Notes under the pieces: model-generated
Seen by the model: the letters and a program-made list of their open reading frames with translations, nothing else
The model's database searches: none
Told to the model about the DNA's origin: nothing
Part shown: one piece after another, positions 8,165 through 14,118 of the stretch
Position numbering within the stretch: the stretch's first letter is position 1
Layout of the letters: every line of letters starts with the position of its first letter
Translations under genes and position numbers: made by a program
NCBI GenBank assembly: GCA_031266275.1
Contig: JAISBI010000017.1
Location: 1 to 33,473 of the forward strand
DNA: 33,473 nt
Direction: 5' to 3'
Source: Candidatus Nomurabacteria bacterium
GTDB taxonomy: Bacteria > Patescibacteriota > Saccharimonadia > Saccharimonadales > Saccharimonadaceae

Positions 8165-9166
8165 ATGGAAATTAAGAAGACTCGAGAATTATTGTTGACA
8201 CGGGCTCGGGAACTAGAAGCGCCGCGCGATATTTTGAAAGCGCCGGAGTTGAAGAAACTTTATCAAGTTTTGTCTGGGCTGCCAGAGGCGGAGCGGCCAG
8301 AATTTGGCCGGAAAATCAATGCTTTACGGGGGGAGTTAGAGAAACTTGTCCAAGTTTTAGAGTCGCAAGTTGAAGAAGCGGCGGTTGAGCCGATTGACGT
8401 GACCGCGCCGATGGGCGTGAACCAACCGAAGCCGACGCTGATGACTTCTGATAATGGCTCGCGGCATCCGTTGATGACGGAGTTGGAAAACGTAGTGCGG
8501 ATTTTTAACCTAATGGGCTTCGACGCGCTGGAATCGCGCCAGCTGGACGATGATTATCATATGTTTACAGCGCTGAATTTTCCGCCCAATCATCCGGCGC
8601 GCGACATGTACGATGCTTTCCATACGGAAGAGGGCTTCATCCCGCCCGGACACACTTCGACCATGCAAAATCGCATTTTGAAAGCTGGCAAGCAGAAATT
8701 AGAATCTGGCGGTCAAATTGCCACGATTAGCTATGGCCGAGTTTTTCGCAACGAAGACCAAGACGCCACGCACGAGCACACGTTTTATCAATGCGAAGGC
8801 GTATTCGTGTCAAAAAACGCCAATTTTGCCCAGTTGACTGGAGTGTTGCTGGAGTTTTTGCAAACTTATTACGACCAAGAATTGAAATACAAAATCCAAC
8901 CCGGCTATTTCCCATTCACCGAACCGAGCATTGAATTCGCCATCGAAAAGCCAGCTTCCATCAACGGCAAAAAAGGCGAGTGGTTGGAGCTAGTGCCAGG
9001 CGGCATGATCCACCCGAACGTCTTGCGCGAAGCTGGAATCGACCCGACCAAATATCGCGGTTTCGCGTGGGGTTTGGGCATTGAGCGCCTTGTGATGCTG
9101 AAATATGGCATCGACGATATTCGGCATTTTGAATCTGGTAGATTGCGGTTCCTGAAGGAATTTTGA
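8165..9166 (+). CDS. pheS: Phenylalanine--tRNA ligase alpha subunit
   Basis: Catalytic subunit that activates phenylalanine and charges tRNA-Phe as part of an (alpha-beta)2 enzyme. The N-terminal about 85 residues form the tRNA-binding coiled coil. The class II core follows: motif 1 around HPLMTELENVVRIFNLMGFD, motif 2 RVFRNEDQDATHEHTFYQCE, and motif 3 GFAWGLGIERLVMLKYGIDD. Length 333 aa is normal and the C-terminus (RLRFLKEF) looks complete. The expected partner pheT does not follow directly: a retroelement starts inside the stop codon and pheT begins 3.8 kb downstream in two pieces. Confidence 0.96.
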   Translation: MEIKKTRELLLTRARELEAPRDILKAPELKKLYQVLSGLPEAERPEFGRKINALRGELEKLVQVLESQVEEAAVEPIDVTAPMGVNQPKPTLMTSDNGSRHPLMTELENVVRIFNLMGFDALESRQLDDDYHMFTALNFPPNHPARDMYDAFHTEEGFIPPGHTSTMQNRILKAGKQKLESGGQIATISYGRVFRNEDQDATHEHTFYQCEGVFVSKNANFAQLTGVLLEFLQTYYDQELKYKIQPGYFPFTEPSIEFAIEKPASINGKKGEWLELVPGGMIHPNVLREAGIDPTKYRGFAWGLGIERLVMLKYGIDDIRHFESGRLRFLKEF

Positions 9167-10122
9167 ATTTAACTTATCAGAGGATTCATGCGGCTTGGCG
9201 GGCCTTTCGAAGTGGCAAACAACTTAGCCCAGCGATTGACGATTTTAGTTATCATTTGACGGCGAATTTGCTGGATTTGACACACCAATTGAACATTGGG
9301 ACTTATCGGCATTCGGCTTATCGTCAAATTAGTGTGCAAGAGAAAAAGCGCCGCGATATTAGTGTGGCGGCAGTGCGAGATCGGGTGGTTCATCGACTGA
9401 TTTATGACGAATTGGTGCGGATTTTCGACGATTCGTTTGACTATGATGTTTGGTCGTGTCGAATTGATAAAGGGTTGCACAAATGCCTCGATCGCACCAA
9501 GAACTTGTTGGGGCGATATCAACGAGCGTATGTTTGGCGGATGGATATCGCCAAATTCTACGATCACGTCGATCACGCAGTGCTGATGAAATGTTCGCGT
9601 CGCCGACTGGATGACCAGCAGCTTTTATGGTTGTGTGAAGAGATTATTAACAGTTTCAGTTTGGCCGATGACCGCCCGCGCGGCATTCCGATTGGTAATT
9701 TGACCAGCCAAGTTTTCTCTAATATTTATCTGAACGAGTTCGATCGTTGGGCCAGGCATCAATCCGGAGCTTTGGCCTATGTGCGCTATGGCGATGATTG
9801 TGTGATTTTTGCGCCTACTCGCCAGGTGGCTCGAGAATTGAGACGTGACGCGACTCTGTTTTTGCACGAAAATCTGCGCTTGGACGTCAATCCGAAAAAC
9901 GACGTCATCGTCCGGTCTGGCGACGGCCTCGATTTTCTTGGTCACCACATAACGTCGGCCGAAATAATCGTCGACCGCCACACTACCGTGGCGGCGCTGA
10001 GCAGCGTTAATTATCGAAACTTAGCTAGCTATAAATCGCTAAAGTTCGATAATCGTATAAAAAGGCGATTTGACCACCAAGTCCTAGACGAAATAACAGA
10101 GGTGATAGGCCCAAAGTATTGA
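9163..10122 (+). CDS. DGR-type reverse transcriptase
   Basis: Reverse transcriptase of a diversity-generating retroelement: it copies the template repeat into mutagenised cDNA that replaces the variable repeat of the target gene. Seen: first catalytic Asp in WRMDIAKFYDHVDH (D128), motif 4 GIPIGNLTSQVFSNIYLNEF (residues 174-193), whose I-G-N-x-x-S-Q signature marks DGR enzymes instead of the QG of group II introns and retrons, and the catalytic box YVRYGDD (206-212). Tyr-Gly-Asp-Asp is less usual than YVDD/YMDD. At 319 aa with no maturase or endonuclease domain it fits the family. The likely start is TTG at 9163, which overlaps the pheS stop as TTGA, with GAAGGA upstream. Expression is thus coupled to an essential synthetase gene. 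Confidence 0.92.
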   Translation: MNLTYQRIHAAWRAFRSGKQLSPAIDDFSYHLTANLLDLTHQLNIGTYRHSAYRQISVQEKKRRDISVAAVRDRVVHRLIYDELVRIFDDSFDYDVWSCRIDKGLHKCLDRTKNLLGRYQRAYVWRMDIAKFYDHVDHAVLMKCSRRRLDDQQLLWLCEEIINSFSLADDRPRGIPIGNLTSQVFSNIYLNEFDRWARHQSGALAYVRYGDDCVIFAPTRQVARELRRDATLFLHENLRLDVNPKNDVIVRSGDGLDFLGHHITSAEIIVDRHTTVAALSSVNYRNLASYKSLKFDNRIKRRFDHQVLDEITEVIGPKY

Positions 10123-10147
10123 CTTTTTTGACAAAGTGTGATACAAT
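10119..10147 (+). promoter_or_regulatory. Promoter of the DGR target gene
   Basis: TTGACT (10119-10124), 17 bp, TACAAT (10142-10147), with AAGTGTG just before the -10. The arrangement (TATTGACTTTTTT...AAGTGTGnTAyAATG) is almost the same as the promoters at 25910 and 28300 that drive the two small-membrane-protein cassettes. The -35 overlaps the last codons of the RT gene. Confidence 0.7.
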
Positions 10148-10154
10148 GATAGTT

Positions 10155-10187
10155 GTGGCAGTAATAAAAACTGCGACGGACCTTTAG
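10155..10187 (+). CDS. Possible leaderless leader peptide before the DGR target
   Basis: A GTG 7 nt after the -10, where transcription should begin, opens an 11-codon frame MAVIKTATDL ending in TAG. If leaderless initiation is used, this peptide would be made at the 5' end of the target-gene mRNA. Similar tiny ORFs start at equivalent places at 11885 and 19214. Function unknown; it may be coincidental. Confidence 0.25.
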   Translation: MAVIKTATDL

Positions 10188-10201
10188 AATTTGGTAAATT
10201 G

Positions 10202-11125
10202 ATGAGTTTGTCTCGTCTTTTTGGCCTGCTTAGAGGGTTCGTATCTGTTTTTGGTGTCAACAAGGTGCTGAATAGGTTGGTAGCCCGAAATGGGCTGGGA
10301 AGGGACGAAGAGATGAAGAAGTTAACAGGAGTTAAAGTCACAGAATGTTCGAATACAAAATCGGATGAATTCCATTTTTCGACCAATGAAAAGATGGCAG
10401 TGAAAACCGGCCAGCTTCCCAATCGAGGAGTGAAAAAAATCGTTCAGGAATTGGTCGACCATACATATTTTATCATTGAAAACAGCGATAAAAATGTGGT
10501 TTTGCCGAGCGACCTGGAAGAGCAGATTCGGTCAAAGGTCGAAGACCAAAATGCCAAAGGCTATAAAGTTCAGTATTTCATGAAGTTTGGCGAGAATATC
10601 ATTTCAACGGCACGCATGATCGAGTTGGCGAACCCTGACTATGTCTATGATCCGCTGTGGACGCCTGGCACTGAGACGGAGAGTTATACTGTCAAGGAAT
10701 TGAACGGCTCGGAAACTGATATTTCGGTGATGGGAATGTTCCTCAATACTGAGGATACCGACTATGATCCGACTCTGTTTTTACTGGACCACCCGTTTGA
10801 CGATAAATATCCGAACGGAAAAATCAGTCAGGTTGACGCTGCCAAGGAGTTTTTGGCGAAATCGATCGATGGACTGGAAATCAAGCAAACCGATCATCGC
10901 GACGTTTTGTCCAGATATATCATGGACAAAAATAACGGGTTGTCACCCAACGATGTGATCCTTGCTCAAGGATGGACGCGAATCCCCCTTGGGCGAAGAT
11001 CTGTTGTTGGCGGCTCGTGCGTTGGTTGCGTGAACTCGGGCGGCGGTCGGCGTGGGCTGGGCGGGTCGGTCGGGCGCGCGGACGACGGCGTTGGCGTCGG
11101 CTTCTCGGCGGGGCTGGCAGATTGA
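10202..11125 (+). CDS. DGR target (variable) protein
   Basis: A 307-aa protein (from ATG 10202; an alternative ATG 10313 would give 270 aa) whose last about 39 codons are the DGR variable repeat. The N-terminal part is unlike anything I recognise: residues about 1-25 are mildly hydrophobic and basic, then a mixed alpha/beta region (VKKIVQELVDHTYFIIENSD, VQYFMKFGENIISTARMI) and acidic segments. No clear signal peptide. The C-terminus reads VGCVNSGGGRRGLGGSVGRA and ends in DDGVGVGFSAGL, the position and spacing expected for the ligand-binding face of a C-type-lectin-like fold. The template version would carry Asn at seven positions of this stretch. Variable residues are now dominated by Gly because 16 of 21 adenine changes are A-to-G. 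The displayed function and ligand are unknown. Confidence 0.8.
   Translation: MSLSRLFGLLRGFVSVFGVNKVLNRLVARNGLGRDEEMKKLTGVKVTECSNTKSDEFHFSTNEKMAVKTGQLPNRGVKKIVQELVDHTYFIIENSDKNVVLPSDLEEQIRSKVEDQNAKGYKVQYFMKFGENIISTARMIELANPDYVYDPLWTPGTETESYTVKELNGSETDISVMGMFLNTEDTDYDPTLFLLDHPFDDKYPNGKISQVDAAKEFLAKSIDGLEIKQTDHRDVLSRYIMDKNNGLSPNDVILAQGWTRIPLGRRSVVGGSCVGCVNSGGGRRGLGGSVGRADDGVGVGFSAGLAD
11000..11116 (+). repeat. DGR variable repeat (VR)
   Basis: Aligns without gaps to 11337-11453 (offset 337). The template copy has 25 adenines here, of which 21 differ in VR (16 to G, 4 to T, 1 to C). Of 92 non-adenine positions only 3 differ, all T-to-G. The 3' end shares 22 identical bases beginning CGTTGGCG and ending CTCGGC, which fits the initiation-of-mutagenic-homing segment. 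VR lies at the very end of the target ORF, 7 bp before the stop codon. Confidence 0.93.
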
Positions 11126-11154
11126 GCTTTAGTCTTTTGATTTTCTTTTCTTTT

Positions 11155-11179
11155 AACCTTTTGCTACAATAAAAAGGTT
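11155..11179 (+). other. Stem-loop just downstream of the variable repeat
   Basis: AACCTTTT (11155-11162) and AAAAGGTT (11172-11179) form an 8-bp stem with a 9-nt loop. DGRs often carry a hairpin or cruciform immediately after VR that helps target recognition. The loop also contains TACAAT (11165-11170), a possible -10 element for the template RNA, but no convincing -35 is present. Confidence 0.45.
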
Positions 11180-11291
11180 CGATTACTGCATAGATTGATG
11201 CTTGTGTTTGACATTGAAACATCACATCCGGTAATCAAACTAAAAGAAAATTATTGCCCCGCGTGTGCTTGCATTAAGGTGACCGAAACAG

Positions 11292-11313
11292 CGATGTGTT
11301 CGTGAACACATCG
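11292..11313 (+). other. Perfect hairpin 24 bp upstream of the template repeat
   Basis: CGATGTGTTC (11292-11301) and GAACACATCG (11304-11313) are exact reverse complements separated by GT. The stem is long for an unplanned palindrome and lies inside the DGR template RNA, so it may be a protein-binding or RNA-stability element. Confidence 0.6.
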
Positions 11314-11336
11314 ACTCTGGACGATGCAAGATACGA

Positions 11337-11453
11337 ACTGTTGATGGCGACTCGTACGTTGGTTGCGTGAACTCGAACGACGGTCAGCTTAGGCTGAACA
11401 GGTCGAACGGTAACGCGAACGACAACGTTGGCGTCGGCTTCTCGGCTAGGCAG
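11337..11453 (+). repeat. DGR template repeat (TR)
   Basis: Non-coding twin of the variable repeat. Read in the VR frame it contains seven AAC codons and several AGG, GAC and CAG codons, so adenine mutagenesis changes mostly ligand-contact positions without creating stops. It would read LNRSNGNANDNVGVGFSA where VR encodes Gly-rich sequence. Similarity to VR fades upstream of about 11337 and downstream of about 11453. Confidence 0.92.
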
Positions 11454-11475
11454 TTAATTTACCAAAAATGTTAGT

Positions 11476-11505
11476 CCCCACTGGTTTTTAACTGGTGGGG
11501 ATTCT
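11476..11505. terminator. Hairpin between TR and avd, probably a bidirectional terminator
   Basis: CCCCACTGGTT (11476-11486) pairs with AACTGGTGGGG (11490-11500), 11 bp including two G-U pairs, with a TTT loop. It separates the plus-strand template RNA from the convergent avd gene. The T-tract on either side is weak (ATTCTCT on plus, a later TTTTT on minus). Confidence 0.6.
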
Positions 11506-11508
11506 CTA

Positions 11509-11847
11509 TTATTGTGCACTTTTCAGCCAGCCACCGATCTGACGAGAAACCTCATGATTTTTGGCTAATAATTGATTTACGGTCGTAGCGTTGGCCAGTT
11601 TTTGTTCCAGCAAAGTCTGCAGATGAAAATCGATAATCTCCGCCGTGGCGACGGCCTTTATTAAATAGATCGCCTTGTGGGCTTTGGGCGCGTTCTTAGA
11701 CATAATCAGCCACTCCAACAGTTGTAAAACTGCATCCTCAAGTCGCCGACCAATAGTCTGACGCTTGACCCCAGCCAGCTTTTCGGTGACGATACAAATC
11801 GCACCATACAATTCGTGCACTCGTAGAATAACAGGTAAATCAGTCAT
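11509..11847 (-). CDS. avd: Avd-like DGR accessory protein (four-helix bundle)
   Basis: A 112-aa all-helical protein. It resembles the accessory variability determinant of DGRs and the related 23S rRNA intervening-sequence family: basic patch KRQTIGRRLEDAVLQLLEWL, helix-rich middle, and the characteristic end VSRQIGGWLKSAQ. Avd forms a basic pentameric barrel that binds the RT and the template RNA and is required for mutagenic homing in known systems. Here it lies convergent to the RT and target gene with its own promoter, while in the Bordetella phage DGR it lies between target and TR on the same strand. Opposite orientation would let its level be set separately. Confidence 0.85.
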   Translation of the reverse strand: MTDLPVILRVHELYGAICIVTEKLAGVKRQTIGRRLEDAVLQLLEWLIMSKNAPKAHKAIYLIKAVATAEIIDFHLQTLLEQKLANATTVNQLLAKNHEVSRQIGGWLKSAQ

Positions 11848-11853
11848 GCAAGC

Positions 11854-11859
11854 ATTTTA
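11854..11859 (-). promoter_or_regulatory. Extended -10 of avd, leaderless
   Basis: On the minus strand TGCTAAAAT ends 6 nt before the avd ATG (11847), so the mRNA probably begins at the start codon. It is divergent from, and almost overlaps, the promoter at 11867. Confidence 0.5.
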
Positions 11860-11866
11860 GCAGATT

Positions 11867-11877
11867 TGTGTTACAAT
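11867..11877 (+). promoter_or_regulatory. Extended -10 promoter of the NIF3-like / pheT transcript
   Basis: TGTGTTACAAT matches the recurrent extended -10 of this window. Seven nt downstream an ATG (11885) opens a 13-aa ORF, MKVMRRGVKNEPS, ending in the first codons of the 11913 gene; the ribosome-binding site GAGGAG of that gene lies inside the small ORF. pheT-N lies about 1 kb into this transcript. Confidence 0.5.
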
Positions 11878-11884
11878 GACTAGT

Positions 11885-11926
11885 ATGAAAGTTATGCGAC
11901 GAGGAGTAAAAAATGAGCCGAGTTAA
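11885..11926 (+). CDS. Possible leaderless 13-aa upstream ORF
   Basis: Starts 7 nt after the TACAAT at 11872, so it may be initiated as a leaderless message. It encodes MKVMRRGVKNEPS and overlaps the start of the next gene in another frame, spanning its GAGGAG site. It could couple translation or be incidental. Confidence 0.25.
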   Translation: MKVMRRGVKNEPS

Positions 11927-12239
11927 AATCGTTGTGACGGCGCCGATTAAGGACGCTAGTAAAATTCGTCAAGCTCTAGGCGATGCTGGCGCAGGGCGAC
12001 AAGGCGAGTATTCGCATTGCAGTTTTTCGGGCATGGGACAAGGACGGTTTTTGCCGTCCGAGAATGCCAGCCCGCATATCGGCGAGCCCGAGAAGCTTGA
12101 AATCGTGGACGAAGAGCGTATCGAGGTGGTCTGCGACCGCGCCATTGCTCGCGAGGTGATTGCTAAGCTCCGCGCTGCGCATCCTTATGAGGAACCGGCG
12201 ATTGATATTTACCCGTTGATTGATGAGGAGGATTTATAA
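11913..12239 (+). CDS. Stand-alone NIF3/YqfO CutA-like domain protein
   Basis: A 108-aa protein matching the PII/CutA-like insert domain of the NIF3/YqfO (YqfO03) family. It has the typical G-x-Y-S-H-C-S-F segment (GEYSHCSFSGMGQGRFLPS), the GEPEKLEIVDEERIEVVC stretch and the closing AHPYEEPAIDIYPL motif. The dinuclear-metal NIF3 core is absent, so this is the small domain alone, a form also known elsewhere. Biochemical role unsettled; metal or nucleotide sensing is a guess from the fold. GAGGAG lies upstream of the ATG. One base separates its stop from the next ATG. Confidence 0.8.
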   Translation: MSRVKIVVTAPIKDASKIRQALGDAGAGRQGEYSHCSFSGMGQGRFLPSENASPHIGEPEKLEIVDEERIEVVCDRAIAREVIAKLRAAHPYEEPAIDIYPLIDEEDL

Positions 12240-12240
12240 A

Positions 12241-12972
12241 ATGACTCGCGAAATTCATAAGAAATTGTCGAAAAAGTATTTTGATTTGATTGCCAGCGGG
12301 CAGAAGACTTTTGAGCTGCGGGTGGCGGATTTTGAATGCGAGACGGGTGATGTTTTGGTTTTGGATGAGTACGAGTATGAAAATGACGAGGACACTTTGG
12401 CGCGACGGCCAACGGGGCGAAGTTTGCGAAAGAAAGTTGGTTATGTCGGTCGGACGGAGGAGTTTGCTTGGCTGAAACGACCAGATGTGGCAGCGGATGT
12501 GGAGAAATATGGGTTTCAAGTGATTTCTCTGCTGGATGATAAACAGGGTTCATACGATACATTTGAAGTTTCATGTAAAGTTTTGTTAATAAATAAAGCG
12601 AAAGACAAAGTCGTGTTGTTGGAGCATGTTGATGGGCATGTCGGCATACCAGGCGGGCATGTTGAGTATGGCGAGGATCTTGAGCAAACAGCTAGACGCG
12701 AGATAAAAGAAGAGTTGGGGATTGACTATAAAGGTAAATTGACACAAGTAGGGTTTTATACTTATATGAGTCGTCGCGATACGCAGAAGTTCGGATTAGT
12801 GTTCACTGGCGAGCTGGATGAACGAACGAAGTTCACTGTGTTGTCTGGCGATAATCCTGACCAAATAGTAGACCGTAAGTGGGTCGATATGGCAGATATT
12901 ACGAGCGGGAAAAGCACTGTGTACGAACGAGAATTGATTATGAAAGCAGCGGGGAGGAAAAATGATAATTAG
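12241..12972 (+). CDS. DUF3850/ASCH-like domain fused to a Nudix hydrolase
   Basis: A 243-aa two-domain protein. Residues 1-95 look like a DUF3850 or ASCH-type domain (HKKLSKKYFDLIASGQKTFE, LRVADFECETGDVLVLDEY), folds linked to RNA or modified-nucleoside recognition. Residues about 105-240 form a Nudix domain with a complete box: GHVEYG-E-DLEQTAR-REIKEELGI (G-x5-E-x7-REUxEExGU). Nudix enzymes cleave nucleoside diphosphates linked to another group. The fusion suggests recognition plus hydrolysis of a modified nucleotide or RNA end, which is inference. Start at 12241 chosen because GAGGAGG stands 6 nt upstream; an ATG at 12220 would sit before the site. Overlaps pheT-N by 11 bp. Confidence 0.8.
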   Translation: MTREIHKKLSKKYFDLIASGQKTFELRVADFECETGDVLVLDEYEYENDEDTLARRPTGRSLRKKVGYVGRTEEFAWLKRPDVAADVEKYGFQVISLLDDKQGSYDTFEVSCKVLLINKAKDKVVLLEHVDGHVGIPGGHVEYGEDLEQTARREIKEELGIDYKGKLTQVGFYTYMSRRDTQKFGLVFTGELDERTKFTVLSGDNPDQIVDRKWVDMADITSGKSTVYERELIMKAAGRKNDN

Positions 12973-13615
12973 TTTAAATTGGCTAAAAAAATACGTCAAC
13001 ATTGACATTCCGACTGATGAGTTGGTGAAGTTGATTGGGGCTCGGTTGGTGGAGGTGGAGGCTACGAATGATATTAGCGAGAAATATAAGGGGATTACGG
13101 TGGTCGAGGTGCGCGAGTGCGGCAGGATTGAGGGGTCGGATCATTTGAATCGGTGTATGATTTGGGACGGTAAGAATGAGGTCCAGGTGGTTTGCGGCGC
13201 GAATAATGTGAGGGCTGGGATGTTGGCGGCTTGGCTGCCGCCTGGCGCGGTGCCGCCGGAAACTTTTGATAGTGAGCCGTTGGTTCTGGAAAAACGTAAG
13301 CTAATGGGCGTGGAGAGCAATGGGATGTTGGCGTCGATGCGTGAACTTTGTTTGGGTGACGACCATAGTGGGATTGTCGAGATTAATCCGGACGACGCTA
13401 AGGCCGGCGATGATTTCGCGGCGGTTTTTGGTTTGAAGGACGTTTTGCTGGATATTGAAAATAAGTCTTTAACACATCGGCCGGATTGTTTTGGGATTGT
13501 TGGCTTTGCTCGTGAGGTGGCTGGGATTTTGGGGCAGGAATTTGTCGAGCCAAAGTGGCTTAAGAGACCAACTAGAAGTGTTGTAAAAATTACAACAGTG
13601 AAGGTTGGAAAATGA
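12962..13615 (+). CDS. pheT: Phenylalanine--tRNA ligase beta, N-terminal half (split gene)
   Basis: A 217-aa piece covering domains B1 and B2 of PheRS beta: start MIISLNWLKKYVNIDIPTDE, the tRNA-binding OB fold (GITVVEVRECGRIEGSDHLN, VQVVCGANNVRAGMLAAWLP, KLMGVESNGMLASMREL), and the return into B1 (LTHRPDCFGIVGFAREVAGI). The frame then ends with 14 residues (TRSVVKITTVKVGK) that include the palindrome copy at 13580 and do not look like PheT. The natural continuation starts at 17053. Because the break is at a domain junction and both pieces keep good starts, a functional two-piece beta subunit is plausible. GGGAGGA lies before the ATG; the stop overlaps the next gene as ATGA. Confidence 0.88.
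   Translation: MIISLNWLKKYVNIDIPTDELVKLIGARLVEVEATNDISEKYKGITVVEVRECGRIEGSDHLNRCMIWDGKNEVQVVCGANNVRAGMLAAWLPPGAVPPETFDSEPLVLEKRKLMGVESNGMLASMRELCLGDDHSGIVEINPDDAKAGDDFAAVFGLKDVLLDIENKSLTHRPDCFGIVGFAREVAGILGQEFVEPKWLKRPTRSVVKITTVKVGK
13580..13596. repeat. Dispersed palindrome, copy 2 (end of pheT-N)
   Basis: GTTGTAAAAATTACAAC, read in frame as VVKITT. It marks the broken 3' end of the pheT N-terminal piece. With the preceding AGT it shares 20 identical bases with copy 4 at 17695 inside pheT-C. Confidence 0.8.
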
Positions 13616-14118
13616 GTAATTGCCTAGTTATCATTGACGTTCAAAATGGCTTTTTGTATCGCAATACAAAGCACGTTATCAAGCGAATTCAGAAACTTGT
13701 TCAAAATGAGAAATTTGACCATATTGTCGCCACGCGTTTTATCAACCACGACGGTTCGCCGCACGACAAGTTGATTGGTTGGCGAAAAATGATGGACAAA
13801 AAATCGCAGGCTATTCCCGCCGAAATTGCGGAGTTGGCTGAGAAAGTTTTTGATAAAGATGTGTATAGTTGCTTCACGCCTGAGTTTCGCGACTTTGTAA
13901 AAAAAGAAAAAGTTGACACGCTGTATTTTGTCGGAATTGATACTGACTGTTGTGTTTTAAAAAGTGCTGCGGATGCGTTTGAACGCGGGATTACGCCGAT
14001 TGTGGTGAAAAAATGTTGCGCTAGTCACGGTGGTAGGTTGAGCCACTATGCTGCGTTGAAAGTTCTGTCTCGGCTGACTGGGCAGGGTATAATCAAGAAA
14101 CGGAATAGTTATGAGTGA
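13612..14118 (+). CDS. Isochorismatase-family cysteine hydrolase
   Basis: A 168-aa alpha/beta hydrolase of the isochorismatase/nicotinamidase superfamily. The triad positions are visible: Asp in LVIIDVQNGF, Lys near KVFDKDVYSCF, and Cys in VGIDTDCCVLKSAADAFERG. Substrates in the family range from isochorismate to nicotinamide, so the substrate is not assignable; it lacks the His/Asp metal set obvious in nicotinamidases. First cargo gene inserted between the two pheT pieces. It starts in the pheT-N stop (ATGA) and overlaps the RhuM gene by 8 bp, so translation is coupled. Confidence 0.82.
   Translation: MSNCLVIIDVQNGFLYRNTKHVIKRIQKLVQNEKFDHIVATRFINHDGSPHDKLIGWRKMMDKKSQAIPAEIAELAEKVFDKDVYSCFTPEFRDFVKKEKVDTLYFVGIDTDCCVLKSAADAFERGITPIVVKKCCASHGGRLSHYAALKVLSRLTGQGIIKKRNSYE

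Larger units (their letters stand above)
11171..11500 (+). ncRNA. DGR template RNA region with structured leader
   Basis: This interval has no credible gene and holds the template repeat at 11337-11453. Upstream of it are a weak pairing GATTAC (11181) / GTAATC (11230) and a perfect hairpin at 11292-11313 (CGATGTGTTC / GAACACATCG, 2-nt loop). Downstream is the hairpin 11476-11500. In known DGRs the template RNA and its flanks are bound by RT and Avd and prime cDNA synthesis. The exact 5' end is unknown; transcription could begin near 11176 or read through from the target gene. Confidence 0.7.

Noticed and set aside
10122-10313. DGR target starting only at ATG 10313, with a long leader like cassettes A and B
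   Set aside because: Similarity to the cassette leaders ends soon after the promoter, and the frame is open from 10202 with plausible coding content; the later start is kept only as an alternative.
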